64,000 nt of DNA from Gadus chalcogrammus (taxonomy: Eukaryota; Chordata; Actinopteri; Gadiformes; Gadidae), in NCBI RefSeq assembly GCF_026213295.1, contig NC_079414.1:10149075-10213074 (forward strand), given 5' to 3'. This document shows, in pieces, positions 26,601 through 46,576 of the stretch. The notes below the pieces were generated by a model. The model worked only from the letters and a program-made list of their open reading frames with translations. It made no database searches and was not told where the DNA came from. A program made the position numbers and the translations under genes. Positions within the stretch are counted from its first letter, which is position 1. Every line of letters starts with the position of its first letter.

Positions 26601-28965
26601 AGGCCGATATATGCTCTGTTTTAGACGGAACGCGTAAGCACGTAAGATACATAACCCCCCCTTGCGCGGTAAAATATCCCCCCTTACGTGCTTAAGTGCG
26701 TCGGCCAAAATTCCTGACTATGCGACTGAAACACTACGGCCCTACGCAGCTCGCAAAGCCTGTGATTGGCCAGCTAACCACATCCTTTCAGGAGTCTCAC
26801 ATTTCCGGTTTTACAGCATAATAGCGCCAATTTTAAAAGGCTGTGACAGAAGCGAATGAAGAATTTTGAAGAAGGAGAAGAAGAAAACACAAGAACGAAT
26901 TATGATAATTATAAATATATACAAGCCAGCGATTTCCACTTCCACGCCCACAGATTCGTTCGTTGCTCCCCCTACTGTTCTGGCGGAGAATCCCCTTGCA
27001 ACACGCGCAATCCTTAAGGAACCTTAAAGGAACCGTAAATCAAAACTTGTCTAAAACAAGTCCCTTGTGTAAATTACGTGCTTACGTCTCTGCGTCTAAA
27101 ACGACCCTAAATCGGCCTTGACTGCTGCTGAGATGGACTGTCTGCCTCGAGTTTGGGAGGGCTGGAGCGGTCTGTGGGCTGGAGTGCTATCTGTTTATCG
27201 TTGCAACCCCCAGCCTCGTATTGAGATCGCGGCGCGCGGTTTCAAAATAAGAGCGCCCAGCACGATTTTTTTTTTTTTTCTCTACGTGGCACCACGCCCA
27301 ACCCCCCCTCCTACCTTTGTCGATGTGCACCTCCAGGATCTTCTTCTGGCGGACGATCTTGCGGCCGCCGCAGGCTTTACAGCGGTCCTTGTGGCTGATG
27401 CGGCGGCCCTGGCCCTGGCAGCTCTGGCACACGCTGGACACCTGCTGGACCATACCCATCCCCAGCTGGTGGAGGCGCACCTGCATGCCTGTCCCGTGGC
27501 ACGACATGCACATCTCCACCGCCCCTTTACGGCCCCCCCGGCCTGGACAGAGGGCAGAGAGGAGGACAATGGTGAGGCGCCGGAGTGCTTTCACTGCCTT
27601 ACTGAGACCTCTTCAGATTAATGGAGTACCTGCCTTGATGACCCGATGTGACACATTGTACCAATACTGCTACAGTCAAGATAAGACTTGATCCCAAAAG
27701 GGGACCTCAGGTGTTACAGCAGCAATGAGTGCATCAAACAAGAGAAGTATACCTAGATAAGAGTAAATAGTGGAATACCAGTAATGTAAACATATCCAGG
27801 TAGCATTGGCAGTGTGAAGGGTTGGGTTTTGCTGGAGTCACAGATGGTGCTTGAACAGGGTTCATAACAATTTCAGTATTCATGAGTAATGTCCTCCTTG
27901 GAAGCACAGGGCTCACCTTCACACTTCTCACAGATGGCGTTTTTCTGGACGGCCAGTTTCCTGGTGGCTCCGTTATAAAGATCTTCCAGAGTCACGATCA
28001 GCTGATGAACCACATTCTTCCCTGGAGGTGGAGCAGGCGTGAGGAGAAGAACAAGAACATTCCAATAAAAGTTTGTTTAAACTGTTTATCTCTCAAACAC
28101 TCAGATACATGCTAGGTTTTGTTGATGGAAAACGTGCCTATAAATACGTCACACACAAACAAACTTTTGCAAACTTTTGAAATGTGCGCCATAATATGGG
28201 CATCTCTTTTGACAGGGCAAAGGTCATCTACGTAGTAAACATTAACGCTAGTTTAAAGAGTTAAGACACATTCCCGCAGTAATGATTTAATACAAAAACA
28301 AGTAACAACAGTACTGGTAAATCAATAATAAATGCGATATACAAATGATCAACAAGATAAGGAACTCAGTAAATCCTATCCTGTATCCAAGAATGACGAC
28401 ACTGATGGCTATCTTCGCGTACCTCGTCTCTCCCGGTGCATCCGCCCACCGCCTCCGAAGAACATGTCAAAGATGTCCATGGGCGACGCAAAGCCGCCCC
28501 CGCCGCCGCCACCCCCGCTGCCCCCCTCCTTGATGGCCTTCTCACCCCCCCGGTCGTACACCTCTCTCTTCTGGCTGTCCGACAGAACTTCGTATGCTTG
28601 CGAGATCTGCTTGAACTACAAAACACACACACAGAAACAAATGTATACTTGTAAACATCAACAAACAACATAATTTAACAGAGTTAGCTGATGTTTATTA
28701 AATGTAAGAAGTCTGAACTTACTAAGTGAAAAAAACACTCATCTACAGCGAGTTTCCTCTCAGGAGATTAATTTGTCTCTGTAGGTAAATTATAATGCAT
28801 GTGGAAGGTTTATGTTGAGACATGGCGACTTACTCTCTCTCCCTCGGTAGGGTTTTTGTCAGGGTGGTATTTCAAGGCCAGTTTGCGGTAGGCCTTCTTC
28901 AGCTCGTCTGCTGTGGCACTGGGCGGGACACCCAGCATGTCGTAGAAGCCGGTTTCTTTGACCAT
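23696..28965 (-). CDS. dnaja1: dnaja1, Hsp40 co-chaperone (type I DnaJ), complete (406 aa)
   Basis: Cytosolic J-domain co-chaperone that stimulates Hsp70 ATPase activity. Coding exons on the minus strand: 28965-28834, 28615-28423, 28021-27917, 27542-27315, 26065-25951, 25571-25456, 24555-24455, 23926-23696; total 1221 nt. The J domain begins [13 protein letters not shown] with HPD at residues 34-36. A Gly-rich linker with eight consecutive Gly follows. The four DnaJ zinc-finger repeats begin [24 protein letters not shown] and CKACGG. The C-terminal substrate domain ends GGVQCQTS, a CaaX farnesylation box. Human DNAJA1 is 397 aa. The acidic tail ([11 protein letters not shown] and onward) is longer than in mammals. 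A 5' UTR intron is likely, with the UTR exon donor at 29639. It is divergent from aptx, with a heat-shock element between. DNAJA4 is the main alternative. Confidence 0.94.
24215..24343 (-). repeat. tRNA-derived SINE copy, minus orientation
   Basis: Read on the minus strand, a tRNA-like head has A-box-like TAGCCGGGTGCTATTGG and B-box-like GGGTTCGAAAAC. It is followed by the fish SINE tail complementing TTTAGCAGATATTTATCCAA. It lies in dnaja1 intron 7. Confidence 0.65.
26338..26518. repeat. Tandem repeat of about 42 bp, 4-5 copies
   Basis: The unit contains GGTTAGGCTATACTCTGCTG and GTGTGATTAGCGCTACA. It lies in dnaja1 intron 4, immediately left of a hAT-like end (CAGGGGTACTCAA at 26518) and the next MITE. 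Confidence 0.9.
26601..27118. mobile_element. DNA-transposon MITE with 6-bp target duplication
   Basis: Left end AGGCCGATATATGCTCTG and right-end complement AGGCCGATTTAGGGTCG continue into shared GTTTTAGACG and GTAAGCACGTAA. Identical TGACTG hexamers flank it (26595-26600 and 27119-27124). The 518-bp element has no coding capacity. A 6-bp duplication is unusual; it fits superfamilies such as IS3EU better than hAT or Harbinger. It lies in dnaja1 intron 4. Confidence 0.75.
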
Positions 28966-29853
28966 GATCGCCTTTAAAAAACGTACCTACGAAGTGGCAC
29001 ACACGTTAATATTGACTGATATTGATATTTCATGAAAACCTTATCTCTCAACCCTAGGCACACCACCACGACATTATGACTTGGATACTCTTGTTTAGGC
29101 CTCAACGGCATCTAACAATACATAATGTCATAACACACAGTTGTAACTACACAACAACATCCGCCTCGTATGTCATCGTCCAATGCTTCAGACACGCAAA
29201 CAAACACACACTTTAATGTGTACCGCCACCCCGGGGAGGTGTGCTTTAGCCCCGGGTCCAGGGACCAGGTGGGTGTCCTGGTGGTTGTGTAACCCTTCTT
29301 GTATGTGGTGATGCAAGTAGTGCGACTTGCACATTTCTTCAGCTACCATTACAACATCATTTTACGATACGCAGTTTGTTCCCAATAAGACACATTATGA
29401 CCTAACACCTTATACTTAATTTATAGTTATAAACTAAACATATACACATCTCTATTACCCGTCTCTCATAGCCCGAGTTAGCTGAAGCTAACACAGATGT
29501 TGTGTTATGATGGCGTTACCGACGATTGTTAGCTTCCGGCCGGCTAACAGGCAGTGGAGTTAGTGTTCAACAAACCGAACCACGATCGACAGGGAACACG
29601 AACACGTTACACATTACAAGGAGATCAGGAACGGGTTACCTGCTAATTTAGATCGATAATCATGGAGGGGAGAAATGGACCCTGACCCAAGACGACCGCC
29701 TTCTAGAACCTTCTGTAACCCGAGCAACCGCTGGAGCGCACGAGACGAACCGAAACCAGTGACGTGAGTCTCGCGCGACACGCGTCAACAAAACAATAGT
29801 CAAACAGCGTGCGGTAGTAATTTGTTCACCCACTTTTGTAAAATCATTCTAAA
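28966..29853. promoter_or_regulatory. dnaja1/aptx bidirectional promoter with heat-shock element
   Basis: The two start codons point away from each other about 0.9 kb apart. A perfect three-unit heat-shock element TTCTAGAACCTTC (nTTCnnGAAnnTTC) lies at 29701-29713. The probable dnaja1 5' UTR exon ends at a donor at 29639 (minus strand). The core is GC-rich with CGCGCGACACGCG at about 29774-29786 and no TATA box. The HSE would make dnaja1, and perhaps aptx, heat-inducible. Confidence 0.75.
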
Positions 29854-32023
29854 ATGCTTACTTGCTGGCTTATCAGCGAAGACGGAAATCATGAACCTCT
29901 ACCACTCCCTCACTATCAAAGGGTTACGTTGGGTCGAGGTCCAGAGACGACTATTAAAGATAAAAAATGTTCTAGACATCAAGGTATTATGTAAACAGTT
30001 ACTTGCTGTGCATGCACACACTGTTTTCACACAATGTTCTATTCTGGAAAGGGGTATGGCTGTAAGCATATCCATTAAATACTCATCACAAATGTTAACT
30101 TATGTATATGTTATTTGTCCTGGACTAGTTGAACTGAAGGCAGATTGCAACAAGGGATATGTCAAAGTTAAACAGGTAAGATAGGGTGATGATAACGTAG
30201 ATATATGACGTTAACTGTTAGGGCAGGCCATGTCTGGTTTGATACTCATTCATCTTGTTAGTCGAATGGGTGGTTGACCGAAAATAACCGTTTCATTTTA
30301 AGCTTTAATAGTCATTATTTTCGTTGTCTTATATTACCATCAATAACCAAAAATATTAAATTGAAGATTGTCCCCATCCAGTAACCAAATGTCCTCCTCC
30401 TTTTCTAATTTCATAGCTGGGTGCAAACCCCACCTTTGTTGACTCTGTTGAGGTGGGCAAAGGCATGGAGGTCAAGATGGAGCCCGGGCAGCAGCTTCAT
30501 ATTGTCAACCAGCTCTACCCCTACACTGTACATTTCATGGAGGACCTCTCAGGAGAACCGCCACCTGCCAAGAGACCGCGTGAACCCCCCTCGGTGGAGG
30601 CAGCTGACAGTAAAGGGGCATCAAACGTTAAAGTAGCGAAACAGGCTAACCACACGCCGTCGTCAGGCAGAGAGTCTGCTACATCCAACAATGTAAGCTG
30701 GCTAGGTAGCTTAGCTGAAGTTCTCGAGTTGACAGCGTTAGTATGTTATTTCTTTGTCTCACCATGGACAGGTTCAAGTATTCATAAGTTGGTGCTGTGT
30801 TTTCACCGGATGCTGGATGATGACTGGAGATGGCCAGTGGTATGCTTCGGCAGAGAAATCTGTTTACCCTGTTAAATTGAAAAATATATCATATTTCTGA
30901 CAGGAAAAACCTGGAATATGGAGCAATGGCCTCAAGGCCACCATGCAGGACCCTAAAATGCAGGTAGACATTTTTTACCAAGTATTCATATCTTTCTAAT
31001 TTACCCATGTTTTAGTTTTTCCTTACTTACTTACAATGCTAATAGCCGCTTTTGTCTTTCCGTTTCGAAGGTCTACAAGGACGACAAGGTGGTGGTGATC
31101 AAAGATAAGTATCCCAAGGCCCGCTACCACTGGCTGGTCCTGCCCTGGGAGTCCATCCCTAACATGAAGGCCCTGCGTGGGGAGGAGCACTGTGACCTGC
31201 TGAGACACATGCAGCAGGTGGGGCAGCGTATGGTCGCACAGTGCAAGGACTCCCCCGCTCTGCGCTTCCGGAGCGGCTACCACGCCATTCCCAGTATGAG
31301 GTGAGATGTAGTCCAAGTCACACTACTGGCTCGGGTGTACTTGTCCTGTCTAGCTTAGTCTTAACAATTTAGACTTTAGATGATTTTCTCAAGTCTGATG
31401 GTAGACTAGCTTGAGTCTGGAGGAATGGGGGCGTTTCACTTTCTTTCAATGTTTGTTTCGACCAATAAGGGTGTTAAGAGGCGGGGATCTGTGGGCGAGT
31501 AGTCAGCCATAAAGTTTAACTAAGTGTCTGTAGGGGGTTTCAAATCAACACTGTGTAGACTGGCCACTGTAGAAACACAATAATTAAGAACCGGAAACAA
31601 GGCATAACTCTGCCCGTTGCCCCTAAGATAAGTTTAACTTTAAACTGACTAATATACGATTATTTGTGTTTCACGCAAGCCACATTCACCTGCATGTCAT
31701 CAGCCAAGACTTTGACTCCCCTGCCCTGAAGAACAAGAAGCACTGGAACTCCTTCACAACTGATTACTTCATTGATTCTCAAGGTAAGGCTTTTAATATT
31801 GATACACATGACACGTGTTTTGTTGTTTGTTTTTACATGGTTAATAGTGCTCTGATTTTAATGTGCAGATGTGATCCAGATGCTTGAGAAGACTGGAAAG
31901 GTCACAGTAAAAGAAGGAACCAGTGAGTTGTTGAAGCTTCCGCTGCGCTGCCACGTGTGTCATAAAGAGCTGGCCACTATTCCCAGTCTGAAGGAACACC
32001 TCAAGACTCACATTTCCGTCTAA
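29854..32023 (+). CDS. aptx: aptx, aprataxin DNA-repair nuclease/hydrolase, complete (333 aa)
   Basis: Nuclear HIT-family enzyme that removes AMP from abortive 5'-adenylated DNA ends in single-strand break repair. Coding exons: 29854-29983, 30129-30175, 30417-30692, 30904-30963, 31071-31300, 31680-31783, 31869-32023. The N-terminal FHA domain contains [16 protein letters not shown] (for XRCC1/XRCC4 binding) and continues as [13 protein letters not shown] basic, low-conservation linker follows (KRPREPPS, a likely nuclear signal). The HIT domain includes [14 protein letters not shown] and the catalytic H-x-H-x-H as HIHLH at residues 249-253. The C-terminal zinc finger is C310-x2-C313-x12-H326-x3-H330. 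The start was chosen because only this frame gives the FHA start MLTCWL, close to human MRVCWL. Polyadenylation signal AATAAA at 32403. All key residues are present. Confidence 0.95.
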
Positions 32024-33319
32024 AAACACTTCATAGGCCTACAGTCATGCAGGCCCACCGTTTCAAAAAAGAAGCCCTATGGTTGTAAAAATATTTTTTT
32101 TTCTTTTTTTTTCTAATGTTATAACTGGTTTTGAGAAAATCAGGGATATTGAGAGCTTGAACGTTCAACACTAATTTGGTATTTTTTCTATTATTAACTA
32201 TTAATGTTAATAATATATAAAGTTAAGCTCTCCTTCTGATGCCAAGGCACCTATGAGACCATGTTAGGCATGTTTATATATTCTGAGATATTTGATTATG
32301 TTTTTGTGTGATCAAACCAGAGCATCTTGTAGTTTTACGCTCAAACAGTGGAAGTCTGCACTTGTTACAACTACTGGAAACTACTTAAAACCCTGTTTTA
32401 CAAATAAAATAGTGGACATGTTTTAACAGTCCCCCTTACAAGCATTCAAGTATTGTAATCTGTGTCCATGTTTCCAAGTGTTTTCTGTGTTTTCTGTTTT
32501 CTAAGTAATGGTTGTATTTTTTGTAAAACACTGTAGCCCGCTACAAACTACAGTATAATTTCAATACCAAGTTCATATTTCTAAATTTGAATTCTAGATG
32601 AATACTTTTTATCCTTGAATGAATGCTGAAACTTCAACGTGGTAGATTTATTCTGAATGTATACATTTGCTTATTCTCAGTATGAAGAAAGTTGGATTAT
32701 CCTATACCAGATGTTTTACTGTATGATACAAAAGGATTTGAACTGGGAAATAGCATTTATCTTGAGGAGCTATCTGTGACATTAGGTTGTTTTCCTTGCC
32801 TTGTATAGTTTGTCTCCATCTAGTGGATCTTTTACGAAAACATAATCTCAAATCACGTCGAAAGGGTTTTCACGAGGGAACCAAGTAACGAAAATGAACA
32901 GAGTTTACCCTTTGAAAAAAACAAAATGTCAATGGCCAGTACGGTTATCGATCACGCGACCTTGGCGTTATTAGCACCACCGTCTAACTAACTTTGCTAA
33001 CCGGCCGTGGCGTGGCTTTAATATAGTTCATAAACATAAAAAAAGATACAACATAACGTAATTGCGTATGAAAATATTTTAATGTAACTTTAGGATACAT
33101 CATTTGCAGTAAAAACACAGTAGGCCTATAGTAATATTTAAAACATCCATACAACTGCTCAACACAATAAAGAAATCCCCAATCTCGTTGTGCCAATGCT
33201 AAAGCATATGAGGATAACACAGGCATAAACACAGTAGTGGAAAAAGTCTGGGGCACGTGTGCAACAGTAGATCATTCGTAAACCAAGGGACTGTTGGCTT
33301 AAACGGCGCCCATGCATCA
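32024..33319. other. aptx 3' UTR and convergent gap to the acidic SCPP gene
   Basis: Contains the aptx 3' UTR (AATAAA at 32403) and then AT-rich sequence. No additional exon or repeat family is evident. Confidence 0.6.
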
Positions 33320-35598
33320 TCATCTCCGCCAGCTGAGCTCCAACAAGTGGTTATCTTTGAGTGCCATGAGATGTTCCAGTGGATACTGGGCATCGTCTCC
33401 TATGTCTTGGAAGAAGTACTCTTCTTCACTCTCGCACTCGTCTCCCTTCGCTCCCTGCGAGCAGTCTTTGGATTGGATCTGCTTATTGTTGGTGCTGTCG
33501 CTGCTCTGGCTGTCTTCTGAGCTGTCGCTGGCCGCACTGATCGTCTCGTTGGACTCTCTGCTTTCACTAGACACCTTGCTCTGGCTGGACTCGCTGCTTT
33601 CGCTTGACTCGTTGCTTTCGCTCGAATTACTTTGAATGGACTTGCTTAGGCTCGAGCTATTTAGGCTCAAGATGCTTTGGCTCGACTCCATGCTTTCGCT
33701 CGAGCTGCTCTGGCTCGACTCCTTGCTTTCGCTCGAGCTGCTCTCGCTCGACTCGCTGCTTTCGCTCGACTCGCTGCTTTCGCTCGACTCGCTGCTTTCG
33801 CTCGACTTGCTTTGGCTCGACTCGCTGCTTTCGCTGCTGCTGCTGCTGCTCTCGCTACTGTTGTGGGCCTCCGTTACACCGACGAGAAGGTTGGTGCTGT
33901 TGGTGTTATCTGGGCCCTCTGAGGACTCGCTGCTGTCCCCGGCTGCTGTCGGGCTCACATCCGGCACCATCAGGTTTTTTTTGGCCGGGGCTATGGTGCT
34001 GCCCGGCTGGTTCGAGGGGAGGATGGAGACGACGGAGGTCTGGGGCGGCGGCGTCACCAGCTGACCCGTGGCCTCTTTGCTGCTGTCCTCACCACTCCTC
34101 GAGTGGACGACACTGGCGAACACTGACAGCCAACTCTGACAAAAAAAACGAGGATGGTCAATGAATAGAATGAATCGAGAGACAATGTATACGTTTTGAA
34201 TAGTGCTAAGGCAAAGATCAATGAATGAAGCATTGTTGTTTCACCTTTCTTACATTCCTGTCCTCTTCACTGTTGTTGTCTCTAGTTTCATCAATAAGGG
34301 CGATCTGAAAGACACCAAGTGGTTATTCAGACTATTTCCCAACAACGGCTAGTAACATGATGAGCAAAAATGTATGCGAAAAATAGAACATTTGATAAAA
34401 TGTTCCTACCGGGTTCTCAAGTGAGTGGCTTTCGGATTCTTCAGAAGTCTGTTTGCAAGAAAATAAGCACAAATAAATAAAGTAGTCTACCGGAGGGTTA
34501 TTTCCTTTGACATTCAATATAGGCTATGAACCAGGGTGTGGACTCTGGATATTTTAATGCCCACCTTGTCCTCAGAGTTGGATTCTAATGATTCAGACGA
34601 CTCTGAACTCTGGAAAAAAAGAAATTATGCTTTTGATGAGATAACATAGCCACATTTGATAAAATGGAAATCATCTTAATAAAATTCAAATATAGGCCTA
34701 GTTTAAAAAATGAACCTTAAAGACCTATAAAGGGAAGGGAATCATTTAAGACATTTCGCCAGACTTCTGGTTAAAATAGTTTTCTGGTTACACTAAACAA
34801 TCGCTCTCATGTCCTTACCTGCTCCACTGATGAAGTGTTATTTTCAGATGAATGGGAATCAGACAAACTCATGGTCTGAAGAAAAAAGCAGGCACAAAAA
34901 ATACAAATCCACTTTAATTATAGCTGCATATTCCAAACACTATACCAGTCACATTTGTGGTTACAGTGAACCGTTGTGGGCATGTTGTACATTCTGCTGA
35001 ACAATAGTCTGGCCCAAGGGAGTTCTCCTGTGGTTTTAATGGATTTAAAGCCCAGTTCAGACCAAAGAGAGTTATCCTCACAAACTGTAATTTTGTTGGA
35101 ACAACAACTCTTTGAAGACCAGCCAAATGATTTATGTCTGAACCTGAAATATCCTCTAACCTAACCAAACCGTTTCAGATGCTGTTGTTTCCCAGTGCAT
35201 GAGCTGTGTTGAATGCACTCACTGAGTTGTTTTCTCCGCTGTTTGAGTCCAATGAGAGAATGTTGAAGATCTGTGAAGAAAATACACATTGCAGATACGG
35301 TCAGAGGAAAACATTTGCACTAATAGTTTCATTCAGATTGCATGACTACATTGAAAATATGTGTTATGGAATCATTTGAACCCTCAAACAAAGACAACAT
35401 GATTATTGTGGTCCAACAAACCATTTAATGTATCCAGACTTATAACATAATGTCTAAATATAAGTTCAACATGACTTACAGGACAACATATTCACCATTA
35501 TAACATCAATGTTTAAGGGCAAGTTAAGATGTGTTAAAGCATGTGTTATGGTCATCACATGAAATCACTATATTGGAATACATATTAGCAAATATATG

Positions 35599-35655
<57 letters not shown>

Positions 35656-35721
35656 AATGGAACTTACTGGGTTGGCAACAGCTGCTCCAATCAGACACAA
35701 CATGATGATGGGGGCCTTCAT
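33320..35721 (-). CDS. Acidic Ser/Glu-rich secretory calcium-binding phosphoprotein (SCPP; scpp1/spp1-like)
   Basis: Likely a secreted, heavily phosphorylated mineral-matrix protein. Coding exons on the minus strand: 35721-35668, 35270-35223, 34875-34819, 34609-34565, 34448-34410, 34304-34254, 34135-33320, all phase 0, total 369 aa. The signal exon reads MKAPIIMLCLIGAAVANP and stops two residues after the expected cleavage, as in SCPPs. Small exons follow with SxE phosphorylation sites (SSESSESLESNSED). The large last exon has about 120 residues of SSES/SESS repeats, many of them FAM20C sites. It ends with a conserved-looking acidic hydrophobic tail (EEEYFFQDIGDDAQYPLEHL). No RGD was seen, which argues against a typical osteopontin. 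A TATA-like ATTTATATA on the minus strand (36041-36049) and a 5' UTR exon with donor at 35872 support a promoter. Starmaker-like or scpp1 are the best alternatives. Confidence 0.85.
35605..35650. repeat. (TG)n microsatellite
   Basis: About 24 TG units lying about 20 bp beyond the signal-exon donor of the acidic SCPP gene, inside its first coding intron. Confidence 0.97.
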
Positions 35722-36040
35722 CCTAGAATGAAGAAGAATCAATACAATTAGACTGAAACGTCATCTGTTAACTCCATAGCAGCATGTAGAACTCATCAAC
35801 TAAGTCAACTACAATAAATGGAATGTTTGTATCGTGTCAACTCTCCAACACAACACATAAACGGACAAGTACCTTGTTCTTGAGTATGGCTGATATATCA
35901 CAATGAGGAAAATGGTCCTTCCTTGTAGTAATAAGAGTTTAAATAAAGACGTGAAGATCCCGTATTATGCTGTGTATGGAATTCTAGTACTGAGACTGGA
36001 AGATCCTAGAGTTGTGATGTTGCGAGGGGCGAGCAAGGTC

Positions 36041-36049
36041 TATATAAAT
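36041..36049 (-). promoter_or_regulatory. TATA box of the acidic SCPP gene
   Basis: ATTTATATA read on the minus strand, about 25-30 bp before a plausible 5' UTR exon (about 36015-35873) whose donor GT is at 35872-35871. Confidence 0.6.
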
Positions 36050-36525
36050 GTACCAGAAACCTCAATTAAGACGCTTGCATCACTTCCTCCTGGGAAGGAG
36101 GGCTGAAGGTGCGCTTGTTCCGGAAGCCCAACACAAAAACCACACACAGACAACCACACACATATAGACAGCCACGTACACACAGACACACCCACACACA
36201 GACAGAGTCACACACATATAGACAACCACAGACACCCTCCCGCCCAAACACATGCAGCATACATGCACAGACACACACATTTATAGGCACACATAAACAC
36301 ACACAATTACGCATGCACAAACCACCGCTCAGACACACATACACATGAATGCAGCAATCACATCTGTACGCAAATAGATTCAGTCACAAATCTAAAACAC
36401 AAACATACACACACACAGATCTATACACGTATAAAGAAGTACACACACACATACACATAAAGACAACCACAGACATACACAAAAACACACATACAGGCAC
36501 AGGCATGTATATTCATTCACACATA

Positions 36526-36592
<67 letters not shown>

Positions 36593-36645
36593 ACCATAAG
36601 GGCATACACAGACACATATATACATCTCACTTCAGACGTATTCAA

Positions 36646-36742
<97 letters not shown>

Positions 36743-39199
36743 GTAATCCAGCCAGCGTCTCCACCCCCTCATGGCTGGGACGTAGAGCATGTTAAGGTTT
36801 AAACCATAGGCTACAGTTTGTGGAGAAAACACCACGCACCCACACAAAGAGGAGGTTCAGCCCAGTGTTTAACTACATCAAACATCTTGACATATCTTTC
36901 TTTATTGTAGTCGGGTGAATTATCCCAGTTTTCAATCATACATATTTTTGTGGTTGTTGCAAAATGCTAAGGCCTGTAAGCTTGAGACTTCACAACAGAA
37001 CCACAAAATATGGTGAGCTGTGAGGTCAATGCCTTGGTCCAGTCCTGCAAGCAGCGAACATACTGTGTGTTTTGAATGGGCATGTTGCTTTTCGTTTCCT
37101 GTGGAAGTACTTATATGGTAAGGTTGAAGAAAAACAACAGAGGGAATTCTCCGTTTAACTTCCGATATGAACTATGTAAATAGAACATGTAATTAGGCCA
37201 AATTCTCACTCGTCTGGAGCTGTCCAGGAAACCACAGCTACCGGTTCGCTGGGATGCAATGGTTGAACGTAGGGTGGAGTGAGTGGGAGATAATTGATGC
37301 TGGGCTCACATGCCCCAGTGAACTGTTTACACATTCACTCACCATGTTTCGCCATTTCGAGATATTTGTCGAACTTGGATGTTTTGAGGTTTTGTTGTCC
37401 TTTCGTAACGGAAGGTTCAGGACCATTGCGACCCTTAACATTCTTCCTGTAGGCTATCTTGAAGAGTATCTAAGACTATCCTTTTTCATTAAGAAATATA
37501 CAAACATAGAATATGTGCAGTCATATCATTGATGTTTCATTCTTACGTAAGGTTGAAATTTGCCAACATATTAGTTCAGAAAGAAGCTTCTGACCGAGAC
37601 TTTGTTGTAGAGCGACATCTAGTGGAATAAATTGGGACTTATATTTGTGATGAAACAGTTCTTGTAATGTAACTCAAAGAGGTTACATTATAAGTTATAA
37701 CCTCTTGTTATAACCGTAACCAAATAACAATTGGATCTCTTTAAATAACCTCATCTTTAAACGTGCTTGTGAATTCTAGTGGTAGACACCTTTTTATTTG
37801 TGTAGGAATTTTTTGCTGTCAATCGAGACCCCACCCTTATTTATGTATGTGTGTGTGTCACTGTTCCTTTGTGTCTACCTAATAACCTAATAAGTGTGTA
37901 TGTGTGCATGCACTTTTATGTTTGTGTGTATGTGTGTTTGTGCGTGCATGCGGCTGTGTGTGTGTGTGTGTGTATATGTGTGCAACTTTGGTATAAGTCT
38001 ATCTTAGCATGTGCTGGTGTACATATATGTGTGTGTGTGTGTGTGGGTGTGTGTAGGTTTGTGTGTGTATGCATGCCTTTGTGTATGCATGGCTTTGTGT
38101 ATGCATGCGTGTGCCCGTGTGTGCGTGTGCATGTGTGTGTGAGGAGGTAATGGTGAAGGAGGGAGGGTTCAGATAGTGTAATACTGTGCCAGGGGTACGA
38201 CCGCAAGTCTTCAGAGACTCCACACAGGACTAAAACACCTGAACCTATCTTGGTAACTTCTAACCTCAGGTAACGTTACTACCAGCACTTTACATTAGGG
38301 GAAATTATGTATTCTCAAAGCAATATAACAAAGAATAGTGGATGGTTAAATGTGTGACATAATTTCTTGCTATCAAATAGCTTTTTTTTGTTTTTCTTTA
38401 TTTCTTTCATTGACATTGATGTGTTTTTTGGTTCTTGCTTCATGTAATATAGGCTTGATAGTTAAAAAGTTATGTAGATGAAGGTCGATGGGAAAAGGTA
38501 TGGACAATCTGCAAAAGTGATGACTAAGTCATTGAACTCCCCTTCCAAACACAAGCATAACATATGTCCTAGCCTATATTTGTAGGCATCTGTTCATTTC
38601 CATTTAATTTAATACAAGTGTCCTGAAAAGGACTTTCCAAAGAAGAAAATATGTGAATCGTTGAAAATGTGATCTTGATAACGAGATGTACATTGCAGAA
38701 TACGATGCACACAATAGTTACGATACGATTTGAAAGATTAACCACTTTTTGATATAAATGTAAATTCTAAATCCTGTTGCCTACAAACATGTTTGGAGCC
38801 CTGCTGGCTTGCCGCGCTACACTTGGCATGCGCTGGGACATCTGTTTTTTCTCCATCTTCGATCACAAAACGTTTGTGTACTCAGTCCACTTGTTTCCAG
38901 TCTGGTAGCTGCTGCTATTTGCACTAGTCCCTACCAGCCCTGAATGGGACTGGTGCATCTAACGGGCCCGTAGCCTTGGCAACAGAGCAGGCTAATCCCA
39001 GGGCTTGACTTTGCATGGTTGTGTATGCAGAATACAGATTCCACCGGGAAACTTTATTTTGAAAAGTATGGGTCTTATTCATATTACAGAATACAGAATA
39101 TGGAATATGTTTCTTATTATATTTGCCTGTGTTTTTTATTGACTTTTTATATTAAAGTTACTGGTACTTGTTACAGAAGTTTTGTTGTTGTTTACAGGT
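36050..39199. other. Intergenic region between the acidic SCPP and sparcl1 (divergent)
   Basis: 36109-36530 is a degenerate CA-rich tract. Pure CA runs lie at 36534-36590 and 36647-36740. 37845-38142 is a degenerate TG-rich tract. 36850-37840 and 38150-39180 are AT-rich without recognisable genes. The sparcl1 promoter and 5' UTR exon should lie before 39180 but I could not place them. Confidence 0.6.
36534..36740. repeat. Two (CA)n runs
   Basis: Pure CA at 36534-36590 and 36647-36740, separated by 56 bp of unique sequence. Confidence 0.97.

Positions 39200-46576
<7,377 letters not shown>

Noticed and set aside
32816..32826. CCATCTAGTGG resembling a CTCF core, with similar words at about 37614 and 54191
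   Set aside because: Too short and partial to support a site; such words are also common in fish repeats.
33604..34164. Long antisense frames opposite the acidic SCPP exon
   Set aside because: Open only because the Ser/Glu codon repeat has no stops on the other strand.
37851..38206. Possible Cys/Val-rich peptide
   Set aside because: Degenerate TG-rich tract with no gene structure.
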